A stretch of 16,327 bases of DNA from a bacterium (GCA_027021085.1 JALUVB010000020.1:1-16327); one strand, 5' to 3'. Positions 7,403-15,816 are shown, counted from the stretch's first letter. Notes: generated from the letters alone by a model not told the origin. Numbers and translations are program-made.

Positions 7403-9121
7403 CTATACCTTTTTTGCCAGGGAAAGTTTACTGGCCACTTCTCCCCCGTTTATCAGGTAGAGCAAAGGAAGCGGCCTATCCACTCCCTCTATGTACTGGG
7501 GCCTCTTACTCCAGGGAGTAACAGAGAGAACGTTTGCCATGTCCATCCAGTACTCTAAACGCGCCGGCGGGAGATTCCAGGTCATGTGAAAGTGATTAGC
7601 CGGGGCATACTGCTTGTATTCGCCCATGCTGGCATACCGGGGAACTACAAAGGTGTGGGGCCAGGTATAGGTGGAGGTTTTACATACTGCTTCGGCAAGT
7701 TTATCCGGCAGGTCAACTGTTTCTGCTTCATCCCAGATGAGAGAGAATATGTTATTTATACTGCTGTAGGCGAGCCTTCCTGCTATTCCTTCTATTCCAC
7801 CCGGGGAGATGAAGGTGACAGAGTTGCCCAGGCCGGGGAAGTACCCTTCGTCAGCCAGAGGAAAAGATACCCTGGACATGATTTCTTCTACAGAATCACC
7901 CGGTTTACCTGCCCAATCAAAGGAAGCACTTCCCGAATTATCTCCATCTACAAATCCTCTCTTCTCCCATATGCTATCCCCGGAAAGTTTCACCCCTATC
8001 TTCTGAGCCAGCTCCTTAATTTCCCACGGTTCCCATACTTTCCTGAAATCCATGAAGAGGGGAGGATTGCCTCCGGTAAGGTAGGTGAAAAAGAGCATGG
8101 TTAGAAGTCCCTGCACGTCTGCCTCGGTGGCATAGGGAATAGGTGACTTCCTGCCCCTATGGTCAAAGGTAGAGTTGAAGAGAGATTCCATTATATCGGC
8201 TACGGGAAGAGGGATGCCTTTAGGGTCTGACCCCCATTCCAGCTGGCTCATAAATCCTCCCCCTACTGCGTTCAGGTCTTCCATTATGTCCCTCACAATG
8301 AGGTACATGGCTAATGATTTTTGCAGCCTTTCTTCATCATCTTCGTTTCTCAATTCGATTCTTTCCCCCACCAACCTGCCCAGCCAATCCCTCAATTCTT
8401 TCAACTCTTTTTCATTGTAGGCTTTCTTCTGGAGCATGTCCGCAAGTAATTTCATATCCAGGCGGGTAATCTCTATCCCGAATATGTTGCGGGTAGGAAT
8501 TACATGGGCAAGAGCAGTTTCCATGCCCATGGAATCGTGCCCGAATATCACCACTCTTCTCCCTTTTAATGCCTGGAAGGTAATAGCTGCATAGCACCAG
8601 TCAACCAGGGTTCTGGCTGTATTTTCCGTCATGCGGGGATTCATGCCCGTATCAGGCCAGGTCCCTACATTGATATGAATAAGCTTTCCGTATTGAGATA
8701 CAGCACCGCTCGCAGCATGGGTGTAAACTACTCCGGGTTTGGGGCCGCTATTGCCGCAGGTGAGGTTGAGGGGAGTGTCCTTGGGAAACTGCTGGATGAA
8801 AGAGATAAGGCTGGGTTGGGGAAATGCCCAGGTATCCGGCACTCCTACCAGTATGTTGACTCCCGCCTCTTCAAACTGCCTGGCCACTACATCCGCCTGC
8901 TTTTCTCCGTCAATAAGTAGTGTGCTGTAGACTACCCTGACCGGAGTGCCATCTGCCAGTTTTACTCTTTCCGCTATTATATCCGCTGCCATCTGGATAA
9001 TGTTTGCCACACGCTTGCGAGAAGGCTCATCTATGCGGGGGTCGCAAGGAGAAAAAACTCCTATTACAGGATTTTTAACTTTCGCAACCTCTCCCGCTCC
9101 CAATTTTATTGCTCTGCCCAT
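7403..9121 (-). CDS. L-fucose isomerase-family sugar isomerase
   Basis: A 572-residue aldose-ketose isomerase of the FucI family (E. coli FucI is about 590 residues). The family converts L-fucose to L-fuculose, and also D-arabinose to D-ribulose, using a divalent metal, usually manganese. The metal/catalytic residues can be placed by motif: Glu333 in ATEAD, Asp358 in FMDFR and His510 in PANHF match the E. coli ATEND, FADVR and ANHG motifs. NSTFD (316-320) and the Trp/Pro-rich TYTWPHTFVVPR (484-495) are also family-like. The N-terminal half is more divergent, so the substrate could be L-fucose, L-rhamnose or another sugar. The start at ATG 9121 has a strong AGGAGGAG site upstream. It follows the kinase gene by 11 nt in the same operon. 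Confidence 0.88.
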   Translation of the reverse strand: MGRAIKLGAGEVAKVKNPVIGVFSPCDPRIDEPSRKRVANIIQMAADIIAERVKLADGTPVRVVYSTLLIDGEKQADVVARQFEEAGVNILVGVPDTWAFPQPSLISFIQQFPKDTPLNLTCGNSGPKPGVVYTHAASGAVSQYGKLIHINVGTWPDTGMNPRMTENTARTLVDWCYAAITFQALKGRRVVIFGHDSMGMETALAHVIPTRNIFGIEITRLDMKLLADMLQKKAYNEKELKELRDWLGRLVGERIELRNEDDEERLQKSLAMYLIVRDIMEDLNAVGGGFMSQLEWGSDPKGIPLPVADIMESLFNSTFDHRGRKSPIPYATEADVQGLLTMLFFTYLTGGNPPLFMDFRKVWEPWEIKELAQKIGVKLSGDSIWEKRGFVDGDNSGSASFDWAGKPGDSVEEIMSRVSFPLADEGYFPGLGNSVTFISPGGIEGIAGRLAYSSINNIFSLIWDEAETVDLPDKLAEAVCKTSTYTWPHTFVVPRYASMGEYKQYAPANHFHMTWNLPPARLEYWMDMANVLSVTPWSKRPQYIEGVDRPLPLLYLINGGEVASKLSLAKKV

Positions 9122-9132
9122 TTTTTCTCCTC

Positions 9133-10563
9133 CTATTCCTTTAAAAGTTTTCTCAACAGGTCATATTTCTCTGCGAAGATATTCTCACCGGGCTGATAAA
9201 CCTTTAATGCAAACGAATTTCTTATAATTTCTCTTCCCTCTTCTATACTGGAAATTTCTCCCAGGGAAAGCATCTGGATAATACTGCTTCCTATGGTGGT
9301 GGCTTCGTAGGGACCGGCATAGACCATCTTTCCTGTAACGTCAGCGACAAGCTGATTCAGGAATTCGTTCTTTGCTCCTCCACCCACAATATGAACACGA
9401 GGATAATTTTTGCCGGTTAGATTCTCAATTTTTTCTATCACCCACCTGTATTTCAACGCAAGACTTTCAAATAGTATCCTTACTATTTCCAGTATGCTCT
9501 CTGGCGGTTTTTGTCCTGTTTCTTTCAGGTAGCTTACTATTTTTTCCGGCATACTGCCCGGCGTCTGGAACCTTGCCTCGTCCACGTCTATAATTGCGGA
9601 TGATTTTACCTGGTTTACCTTGAGGAGTTCCTGCAAACTTTTGTTCCATTTTCTCCTGCATTCCTCAAAAATCCACATGCCAGTCAGGTTCTTGAGAAAG
9701 GTTATCTTCCCTACTCCTCCTTCGTTGGTAAAGTTATTTTGCAGGGTCTCGGAATTTATCAGTGGCTGGTCAATTTCAATCCCCACCAATGACCAGGTCC
9801 CAGAACTTATATAAACAGAGTCCTCTGTCATGGGAGTGCCCACTATCGCCGAGGCAGTGTCATGGGAGCCTGTGGCTACTACCCGGGTATTTTGCAGGAT
9901 ATTCAGTGATTTTCTTACACTGCCGATGACTTTTCCCGGCCTGGTAACGGGCAGGAGGAAATGGGTAGGAATGGAAAGCGATTGCAGCAGCTCTTTTGCC
10001 CATTCATCTTTAGCCACTCTGTACATCTGGGTGGTAGTAGCGTTGGTATACTCGCATATTTTCTCACCGGAAAGAAAGTAGGTGAAAAGGTCAGGAATCA
10101 TAAGCAAGGCAGAAGAATTATCCAGAATATAGGGGAAATTTTTCCGGAGGGTATATACCTGGTAAAGGGTGTTTATAGGCATTATCTGGATGCCTGTCTC
10201 CAGGAAGATTTTCTCTCTGCCTAATTCGTTTATCACCTCTTCCGCCTTTTTTATGTGCTCAATGTCCCGGTAATGAGAGGGCAATTTTATTAACCTGCCT
10301 TCTCTATCCAGCAGGGCAAAATCCACTCCCCATCCGTCCACAGCAACGGAGGATGCTTCCTTAACCCGGGAAAGGATACCTTGTATCTCTTTCCAGAAAC
10401 GGGGAACATCCCAGACAAGTTTAAATCCGTTATCAAAGGGTAAGTTCGTTCCTTCCGTGGGGAATCTCCCCAGTTCTTGCAGGGAAAGCTTCTTATCTTT
10501 AAATTCCACCTCCATTATTCTCCCGCTGGTAGCACCCAGGTCTAAGCAAATATATTTACCCAT
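9133..10563 (-). CDS. rhaB: Rhamnulokinase-type FGGY carbohydrate kinase
   Basis: A 476-residue FGGY kinase that should phosphorylate the 1-hydroxyl of a ketose (L-rhamnulose or L-fuculose) with ATP. It follows the RhaB pattern closely: the phosphate loop LDLGATSGRI (7-16), WDVPRFW (51-57), DGWGVDF (76-82), HYRD (97-100), NTLYQ (131-135), EYTNATTTQ (171-179), the catalytic-base motif GSHDTASA with Asp235, SSGTWSL (253-259), NEGG (280-283) and the adenine-binding VGGGAKN (393-399). The length is normal. The ATG at 10563 is 1 nt after the aldolase stop, with GGAG inside the aldolase end. Paired with a FucI-type rather than RhaA-type isomerase, its real substrate (rhamnulose or fuculose) stays open; the rhaB symbol denotes family. 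Confidence 0.9.
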   Translation of the reverse strand: MGKYICLDLGATSGRIMEVEFKDKKLSLQELGRFPTEGTNLPFDNGFKLVWDVPRFWKEIQGILSRVKEASSVAVDGWGVDFALLDREGRLIKLPSHYRDIEHIKKAEEVINELGREKIFLETGIQIMPINTLYQVYTLRKNFPYILDNSSALLMIPDLFTYFLSGEKICEYTNATTTQMYRVAKDEWAKELLQSLSIPTHFLLPVTRPGKVIGSVRKSLNILQNTRVVATGSHDTASAIVGTPMTEDSVYISSGTWSLVGIEIDQPLINSETLQNNFTNEGGVGKITFLKNLTGMWIFEECRRKWNKSLQELLKVNQVKSSAIIDVDEARFQTPGSMPEKIVSYLKETGQKPPESILEIVRILFESLALKYRWVIEKIENLTGKNYPRVHIVGGGAKNEFLNQLVADVTGKMVYAGPYEATTIGSSIIQMLSLGEISSIEEGREIIRNSFALKVYQPGENIFAEKYDLLRKLLKE

Positions 10564-10564
10564 C

Positions 10565-12490
10565 TTATCTCATCTCCTGTCCCTGGCTTACATTGTAAGC
10601 CTGCCCGGTTTCTCCTCTCTGCTTAAGTATGTAAAAAATCGTGTGCATAACATCCTCAATTGTAGAAGCTCTCTTGAGAAGGGTAAGATTTTTATAGTAA
10701 TTCTCCACGTCTTTTCTTGTTTTTGCCCCGGGAACCTTGCCCGCTTTAAGGTACTGGTCAAGTAAACCTCCTTCCCGCTGCCATAGCTCCAGGTCCAGGA
10801 AGTTGCCGGGACAGATGGCATTTACGAAAATATTATGCGCGGCCAGGTCCATGGCTATGCTCTGGGTAAAACCAATGCCGGCAAACTTGGATGAGGCATA
10901 GGCAGAGTTCGCCTTGCTCCCCTTTTTGCCGGACTTGGAGTTAATCTGGATTATATCTCCGTATCCCTGCTCCACCATAACCCGGGCTGCCTTTTGCGCA
11001 CAGAGAAAATAACCGTAGAAGTTAACTTCTATTACTTTTCTGAATTTATCGTAGGGGAAACTTAAAATATTGTCCGCAATAAGGATGCCTGCATTGCTTA
11101 TGAGAATATCTATGCCTCCGAACCTTTTCACCGTAAAGGCCACCATATCCTGCACATCATCTTCCCGGGTAACATCCACCTGGCAGGGAACTGCTCTCCC
11201 TTCGCCAAAACTTTCTTCAAATTTCCTGGCTACCTTTTCAGCCATCTCATAATTTATATCAGCTATGACCACGTGTGCGCCTTCTTTGAGCAGTCCTTCT
11301 GCGATTCCCCTGCCCACTCCCTGCGCACCTCCTGTGACTATGGCTATCCTGCCTGCTATCTCTCCCCTCTTCCCCTCTGCTATCCGCCTTCTGTACCTCT
11401 CCACTTCCCAGTTATCAATAAATTTTACATATTTGCTGGGCAGGAATTTTGGCCCCCCAAAAGAGAAAGATGCCCGGTAAATTTTTATTATATCCCGGAA
11501 AATCAAGGCCGCATTTTTTGCCGTTTTCCAGCTCTCACCTATACCGAATATCCCCACTCCGTTAACAGCTATAATTTTTGCCTCGTATTCTTCCTTTTCC
11601 AGGCAATGCCTGATTTTCGCAATCAGTTTTTCCGGGGTAATATGCTCTCCCTCCATCCAGATTGCTTTCGGACCGCAGTAAACAATCTGGTCGGGAGTGA
11701 AGGCCCCCTTAACAATCTCTTCAGGAATTTCCAAGCATCTCAGGGAAAAGATTATTCTTCTCCTCTTCTCGCCCAGAGCTCTGCGAATCCAGAGAGAAAC
11801 CTCATCTAATTTAATCCTGGGCTCTTCTTTTTTTTCTTCCGGCAAGCTCAGGTGCGAGGCAACCTTATCTACTACCTCCCTTATCCTGTTTTTCACCTCT
11901 TCTGCACTTTCGCCTCCCACAATTACCCCGTGATTTTCCAGGAGAATGACCTGAGGATGTTTTTTGTGAATTTGGGCAAATTTCTTAATCTCACTTTCTA
12001 TTATCCTGGAGAGAGTATATCCGGGTGGACAGAAGTCTATCCAGAGAGTATCTTCCCCCAGAATCTTCCGGTAAACAGATTTCCCCTGCTTACTGCAGGT
12101 GAGAGCATTCACTGCCCAGGGATGGATATGCACTACCCAGGGATAATTTATAAGTTCATGAAAATAGGTTTCTACGGAAGGTATCTGCCCCAGCTCCGGG
12201 GCAATTCTTGCCGCAAGCAAGTCCTTTTTTACCTCTTCCTCCCTTAATTTTGCATCTTCGGAGTACTTTTTACTGCGGATAACTTTTAACTTTTCTCTGC
12301 TTAAAAGAACAAATCCCTCTTCGGTAATATTGCCCAGTTCAGACCCGCTTGCTTTAACCTGGATAATTTGCTCATCCTTGTAAGAAGTATTCCCCCCGCC
12401 TGCCAGTATGAGAGCCGAATCAGCCCCCAGGGAGCGAGAGAGAGCAACTAATTCCTGGGATACAGCCTTTTTTGTCTTTTCATTATTCAT
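10565..12490 (-). CDS. Bifunctional ketose-1-phosphate aldolase / lactaldehyde dehydrogenase (RhaEW type)
   Basis: A 641-residue fusion. Residues 1-340 are a class II aldolase/adducin-type domain: GGGNTS (31-36) for phosphate binding, catalytic Glu107 (SVETYF), and zinc histidines 121 and 123 (VHIHPW) and 187 (ENHG). It should split rhamnulose- or fuculose-1-phosphate into dihydroxyacetone phosphate and L-lactaldehyde. Residues 378-641 are a short-chain dehydrogenase: TGGAQGVG (386-393) nucleotide-binding loop, SNAG (465-468), Ser518 region, and Tyr531 / Lys535 (YASSK). In known RhaEW proteins this half oxidises lactaldehyde to lactate with NAD. The fusion would channel the reactive aldehyde. 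It is the first gene of the isomerase-kinase-aldolase operon, with a good promoter about 75 nt upstream. No frameshift or missing residue is seen. Confidence 0.92.
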   Translation of the reverse strand: MNNEKTKKAVSQELVALSRSLGADSALILAGGGNTSYKDEQIIQVKASGSELGNITEEGFVLLSREKLKVIRSKKYSEDAKLREEEVKKDLLAARIAPELGQIPSVETYFHELINYPWVVHIHPWAVNALTCSKQGKSVYRKILGEDTLWIDFCPPGYTLSRIIESEIKKFAQIHKKHPQVILLENHGVIVGGESAEEVKNRIREVVDKVASHLSLPEEKKEEPRIKLDEVSLWIRRALGEKRRRIIFSLRCLEIPEEIVKGAFTPDQIVYCGPKAIWMEGEHITPEKLIAKIRHCLEKEEYEAKIIAVNGVGIFGIGESWKTAKNAALIFRDIIKIYRASFSFGGPKFLPSKYVKFIDNWEVERYRRRIAEGKRGEIAGRIAIVTGGAQGVGRGIAEGLLKEGAHVVIADINYEMAEKVARKFEESFGEGRAVPCQVDVTREDDVQDMVAFTVKRFGGIDILISNAGILIADNILSFPYDKFRKVIEVNFYGYFLCAQKAARVMVEQGYGDIIQINSKSGKKGSKANSAYASSKFAGIGFTQSIAMDLAAHNIFVNAICPGNFLDLELWQREGGLLDQYLKAGKVPGAKTRKDVENYYKNLTLLKRASTIEDVMHTIFYILKQRGETGQAYNVSQGQEMR

Positions 12491-12562
12491 AATTTACCTG
12501 CCTCAGGAAGCACTCCCCCAGAGTACTGCTGCGAACATAACTCTAACTCTCCGCATGTCTGT

Positions 12563-12591
12563 AGTATAGTTTACCAAAACCTGCAAGTCAA
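12563..12591 (-). promoter_or_regulatory. Sigma70-type promoter of the deoxyhexose operon
   Basis: Minus strand: -35 TTGACT (12586-12591), a 17-nt spacer, and -10 TATACT (12563-12568). Both boxes differ from consensus at one base. Transcription would start near 12556, about 65 nt before the aldolase ATG. Confidence 0.75.
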
Positions 12592-12597
12592 TGCAGG
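12580..12597. promoter_or_regulatory. Perfect dyad over the -35 box (candidate operator)
   Basis: CCTGCA - 6 nt - TGCAGG, perfect 6-bp arms; the 6-nt centre is exactly the -35 hexamer. A protein bound here would block RNA polymerase, as expected for a sugar-responsive repressor. No regulator gene for it is in the window. Confidence 0.55.
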
Positions 12598-12686
12598 GAC
12601 TCAGTTCCGCACCAAGAGCCCCAGCCCAAGCAAAGGCTTTCGCTACAGGGAAAGAGAAGCAGGGCCACTCCCAGCAAGAGAAAGCC

Positions 12687-13832
12687 TCACTTCTCAGCCA
12701 GGAAAGAATTTATTTCAAATTCGCCTATCTCTCTCAGCTCCTCCAGACTCTTCCGGGTCCTTAGGCCTTCCTGGTCAACAAAACCTTCTTCGCCTATTTT
12801 TCTCAGGTACTGGTGAGCAGCCACGATACAGCAGCCCTCCCAGAAAATCTCTGCCAGTTCCTCGTCCATGTACTGGAGACCTTTCGGCAGTGGGGTAAGC
12901 AGGCCTCCTTTCAGGCTGTTATGTTCCGTCCCGCAGGTAACCACAATCCCTTCCCTCCTTAAAACTTTTACGTATTTCTTCAATACTTTATAACTATTTC
13001 GCGGCGGGATAAACTCAGCCATCCAGTATCCCATCTTTTTTAACTCTTTACTCAAAAGGTTAGGGCTTTTTTCCTTGTCAGTGAGAACAGGAGTCCCGTC
13101 GGATAAGACGGGATATACCGGTATGCCGCCCGAGTTAAGAAAGACCTGCCTGGCTTCCCGGGGACTTAAAAAAGCATCGTTGTCTTCCTCCACGTAAGCC
13201 ACTCCTCCAAACTTAAGCAACTTGCCCCTTAACTGCTCAGCTACACTGCCTGCTGTCTCCTCTATTCCCAAAAGCTGACATAATTTTAATTTTTCTTCCT
13301 CGTTCTCTGCAACTCTCGCGTATATTTCCTTGGCAATGTGTCTCTCCCTTACCCAGCCGGAAGGGGTAGAGTCCTTTATATCTTCGTAAGCCAGGGAAAT
13401 CTCCATACCTTTCCGGGAAAGGAAATCATTGACTTTTTCTACCATTTTTTTCATTCTTCTCTGTGAACAATCCTTTATCCGGCTGATAATAGAGAGTGTC
13501 CAATCATTAACTTCCTGTGGATACAAGAGCCCTTTGCCGCAGAGATAGATTCTTCCCGGGTTATTGGGGTCATTCCAGAGGATACCCTTCTTTTTATCTT
13601 CCAGGTTAACTGCAATTACCTCCAGGCCATACACAGGATAAATATTTTTCTCCAAACATTCTTCCGTAAATTCATCGTAGCCCTCTGTGGTATAGAAATC
13701 GTTAATCCCGAGAGCCACTATCCCCTCTTCCGCAGCCTTTTCCACCAGGGAAGAGACAGAGGAGAAGAAAGAAAAGGAATAGGGAGTGTGAACATGTAAA
13801 TTCGTAGAGGGAAATCCATTATTATTTTTCAT
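12687..13832 (-). CDS. PHP-domain metal-dependent hydrolase-like protein
   Basis: 381 residues with a PHP (polymerase and histidinol phosphatase) fold. Candidate metal ligands follow the family order: HVHT (His13, His15), Asp45 in GINDFYTTEG, Glu71 in GLEV, His165 in RERH, and CGTEHN (300-305). The common Asp-His pair of motif two is Asp-Phe here (residue 46). PHP proteins are usually phosphoesterases or phosphatases with two or three metals; the substrate of this one is unknown. An insert of roughly residues 80-215, Lys/Glu-rich, separates the motifs. It starts 8 nt after the URO-D-like gene with only a weak ribosome site, so its translation is probably coupled. Co-occurrence with sugar genes suggests a carbohydrate-related substrate (inference). 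Confidence 0.85.
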   Translation of the reverse strand: MKNNNGFPSTNLHVHTPYSFSFFSSVSSLVEKAAEEGIVALGINDFYTTEGYDEFTEECLEKNIYPVYGLEVIAVNLEDKKKGILWNDPNNPGRIYLCGKGLLYPQEVNDWTLSIISRIKDCSQRRMKKMVEKVNDFLSRKGMEISLAYEDIKDSTPSGWVRERHIAKEIYARVAENEEEKLKLCQLLGIEETAGSVAEQLRGKLLKFGGVAYVEEDNDAFLSPREARQVFLNSGGIPVYPVLSDGTPVLTDKEKSPNLLSKELKKMGYWMAEFIPPRNSYKVLKKYVKVLRREGIVVTCGTEHNSLKGGLLTPLPKGLQYMDEELAEIFWEGCCIVAAHQYLRKIGEEGFVDQEGLRTRKSLEELREIGEFEINSFLAEK

Positions 13833-13840
13833 GATAAATC

Positions 13841-14893
13841 TCAGTTTTTAAAATACTTCTCTATGGTTTCCATAATGGTTAGAAAATTCCCCTGCCATCT
13901 GTCCTCCGGGACATCCTCGGTAATCCCGATTAAAAACCGCGGGTATCCTTCTGCCTGTTCCAGCAGGTCTACCGTGGCCCCGGCTATCTTCTCTTCGCTT
14001 TTCAGGTGCACCGAGGAAGGGAAATTTATCCATAACGCCTTACCTTCCCAAAAAGAAAGCGCTTCTTTCAGGGTCAAATCCGTATCAGGGAACGGGGTAA
14101 AGGCCTCTATAAAATCGAGGGAGGTTTCGGCAATGTCTGCGGCTATCAACCTGCAATTGGCGTCAAAATGCGAGCCAATAAGTTTACCATATTTATGCAA
14201 ATATTCTGCTGCTTCTTCATAATTCGGCACGTAATACTTGCGAAAACCTTCCACCCCTACAATTTCCACTGTTACATTGCCTCCATAGTTAAAGTGAAAA
14301 CAGGGGGATTCGCTTAGCAAGGGATAGCTCCTCCTGCGCGCTTCCACAATAGCCTCATACAGGGCAAGAACTTCATCCCTCCTCTCCATCCACTCAAAGC
14401 AAAAAGTCTCGGTGCCCATCAGCTCAATAATCGCCTGGAAAGGTTCCAGGCCTATACTTCCCCTGAGAATAATATCCTCCCCCCGCAACTTTTCCATTTT
14501 GACAAAGTTCTCATAGTTTACCCGGTACTTATGATTCTGGAAGAAAAAAATGAGTTTTGCATAGTCCTCCGGACCGGCAAAAAGATGCCGCAAAACCCAC
14601 CGGGTATAGCCCCTGTCCTCCTGGAGAGAATAGAAATTGCCTTTTGGTGTTTCGTAGTCCACCCTGATATAACGCTTTCCCTCTTCCCGGTAGCGGGTCT
14701 CTCTCACCTTCACTTCAGGAGTTAACACCTCGAGTACCGGCACACTCCTTCTCACCACACACAACCCCATGTTTCTGAGTTTCCTCTCCACTGTGCAGCG
14801 GGGTAAAAACGTTTCATATACTGTGAAGGGAACCTTATCCACTTTCTCTCCCAGGAGAGCCCTGATTACCCTTTCTTTCGGAGTTAAACACAT
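13841..14893 (-). CDS. URO-D superfamily protein (uroporphyrinogen decarboxylase-like, not HemE)
   Basis: 350 residues with the URO-D / methyl-cobamide methyltransferase barrel: the N-terminal LTPKERVIRALLGEKVDKVP (family signature, residues 3-22), GSHFDANCR (240-248), LDFIEAFTPFPD (259-270), WINFP (288-292) and LIGITEDVP (321-329). True HemE's arginine-rich substrate motif near the N-terminus is absent, and no other haem genes are here. The His-x-Cys zinc motif of MtaA/MtbA methyltransferases is replaced by His242-Phe-Asp244. It therefore belongs to a divergent branch whose reaction I cannot name. The ATG at 14893 has GAGG 11 nt upstream and a TATAAT at 14921-14926. It is first gene of a two-gene unit with the PHP protein. 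Confidence 0.85.
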   Translation of the reverse strand: MCLTPKERVIRALLGEKVDKVPFTVYETFLPRCTVERKLRNMGLCVVRRSVPVLEVLTPEVKVRETRYREEGKRYIRVDYETPKGNFYSLQEDRGYTRWVLRHLFAGPEDYAKLIFFFQNHKYRVNYENFVKMEKLRGEDIILRGSIGLEPFQAIIELMGTETFCFEWMERRDEVLALYEAIVEARRRSYPLLSESPCFHFNYGGNVTVEIVGVEGFRKYYVPNYEEAAEYLHKYGKLIGSHFDANCRLIAADIAETSLDFIEAFTPFPDTDLTLKEALSFWEGKALWINFPSSVHLKSEEKIAGATVDLLEQAEGYPRFLIGITEDVPEDRWQGNFLTIMETIEKYFKN

Positions 14894-14920
14894 GCAACCA
14901 ACATCCTCATATCAGCTTAG

Positions 14921-14926
14921 ATTATA
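14921..14926 (-). promoter_or_regulatory. Possible -10 box for the URO-D/PHP unit
   Basis: TATAAT on the minus strand, 27 nt before the ATG. The -35 region is poor (TTCATT at a 17-nt spacing is the best seen). Confidence 0.35.
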
Positions 14927-14963
14927 GCATTAAGGCGGTTAACAATGAACCCTGGCCTTGCTA

Positions 14964-14992
14964 TTAAAAGAAATAAATCAACATGATATAAT
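14964..14992 (+). promoter_or_regulatory. Probable promoter of the SDR gene
   Basis: -35 TTAAAA (14964-14969), a 17-nt spacer, and -10 TATAAT (14987-14992). The leader to the ATG at 15023 is short (about 23 nt). It is divergent from the URO-D promoter, so one regulator could act on both. Confidence 0.55.
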
Positions 14993-15010
14993 TGCCTCTA
15001 CGAAAAGTAG

Positions 15011-15015
15011 GGAGG
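15011..15015 (+). promoter_or_regulatory. Ribosome binding site that decides the SDR start
   Basis: GGAGG with 7 nt to the ATG at 15023, but only 1 nt to the earlier in-frame ATG at 15017. The downstream ATG is therefore preferred. Confidence 0.7.
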
Positions 15016-15022
15016 CATGAAA

Positions 15023-15793
15023 ATGAGCGTAATTGATAAATTTCGTCTGGAAGGAAAAGTTGCCTTTATCACCGGAGGAAGCAAGGGGCTGGGAAAAGCC
15101 ATGGCAGAAGCCATCGCAGAAGCCGGAGCAAATGTGGCTATCTCCAGCCGGCACCCGGAGGAATGTGCCGAAGCAGCCGGAGAAATCCGGGATAGGACAG
15201 GCAAAGAAATCCTTCCCCTGAAAACCGATGTGAAAGTTCCCGTAGAAATAGAAAAAGCTGTAAAAGAGTGCCTGGAGAAATTCGGAAAGATAGATATTCT
15301 CATCACCAGTGCAGGAATAAATAAAAGATATGCGGCAGAAGAATTTCCAGAAGAAGATTTCCGGGAAATAATAGAAGTGAACCTCATGGGAACCTGGAAT
15401 GCCTGTAAAATCGTGGGAAAACACATGCTTCAAAGAAAATACGGAAGAATTCTTACTCTGGGCTCAATGCTGAGCGTAGTTTCAATTCCGCAAAGGAGTG
15501 CATATACCGCCAGTAAGGGAGGAGTGCTGCAACTCACCAGAACCCTGGCACTGGAATGGGCAGAGCATAATATCACAGTCAATTGTATCTGCCCGGGACC
15601 TTTTCATACCGCTATTAACGAACAAATATTTAGGAACCCGGAAATACGAAAATTCTTCCTGGATAATATCCCGCTGGGCAGATTCGGTAAACTGGAAGAA
15701 ATCGGAGCACTGGCAGTATTTCTTGCCAGTGATGCCTGTCCCTATATAACCGGCGCCTCCATATTTATAGATGGCGGATGGACCCTGAAATAA
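15023..15793 (+). CDS. Short-chain dehydrogenase/reductase (classical SDR, gluconate/deoxygluconate dehydrogenase-like)
   Basis: A 256-residue NAD(P)-dependent oxidoreductase of the classical SDR family, normal in length. Rossmann loop TGGSKGLG (17-24); the usual NNAG is TSAG (95-98); catalytic Ser148 region (LGSMLS), Tyr161 and Lys165 (YTASK); PGPFHT (191-196); and the C-terminal ITGASIFIDGGW (242-253), common to sugar-acid and polyol dehydrogenases. Position 41 is Ser in the SSR motif after beta-2, which with Arg43 suggests NADPH may be used, but this is uncertain. It is divergent from the URO-D/PHP unit with 129 bases between starts, probably functionally linked. The substrate is not determinable; gluconate 5-dehydrogenase and KduD-type enzymes are the closest named patterns I recognise. 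Confidence 0.9.
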   Translation: MSVIDKFRLEGKVAFITGGSKGLGKAMAEAIAEAGANVAISSRHPEECAEAAGEIRDRTGKEILPLKTDVKVPVEIEKAVKECLEKFGKIDILITSAGINKRYAAEEFPEEDFREIIEVNLMGTWNACKIVGKHMLQRKYGRILTLGSMLSVVSIPQRSAYTASKGGVLQLTRTLALEWAEHNITVNCICPGPFHTAINEQIFRNPEIRKFFLDNIPLGRFGKLEEIGALAVFLASDACPYITGASIFIDGGWTLK

Positions 15794-15803
15794 GGGAGGA
15801 ACC

Positions 15804-15816
15804 GGGGTAAGCCCCC
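15804..15816 (+). terminator. Possible weak stem-loop after the SDR gene
   Basis: GGGG-TAAG-CCCC, 11 bases after the stop codon. There is no following T-run, so it is at best a weak terminator or RNA-end stabiliser. Confidence 0.25.

Larger units (their letters stand above)
12491..12686. other. Intergenic leader of the deoxyhexose operon
   Basis: 196 bases with no gene. It holds the operon promoter and dyad (12563-12597) and an untranslated leader of roughly 65 nt. That leader can form a modest hairpin (AGUACU with AGUGCU across a G-rich loop, about 12500-12525). No clear rho-independent terminator follows the PHP gene, so read-through from the URO-D/PHP unit is possible. Confidence 0.6.

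Noticed and set aside
12600-12686. Rho-independent terminator after the PHP gene
   Set aside because: Only short interrupted pairings are visible and no T-run follows on the minus strand.
13841-14893. Uroporphyrinogen decarboxylase HemE for haem synthesis
   Set aside because: The HemE substrate-binding N-terminal motif is missing and the neighbours are carbohydrate-type genes, so only superfamily membership is supported.
14978-15433. Two long minus-strand open frames (14978-15433 and 14998-15426)
   Set aside because: They are antisense shadows of the SDR gene, which has its own promoter, ribosome site and full set of catalytic motifs.
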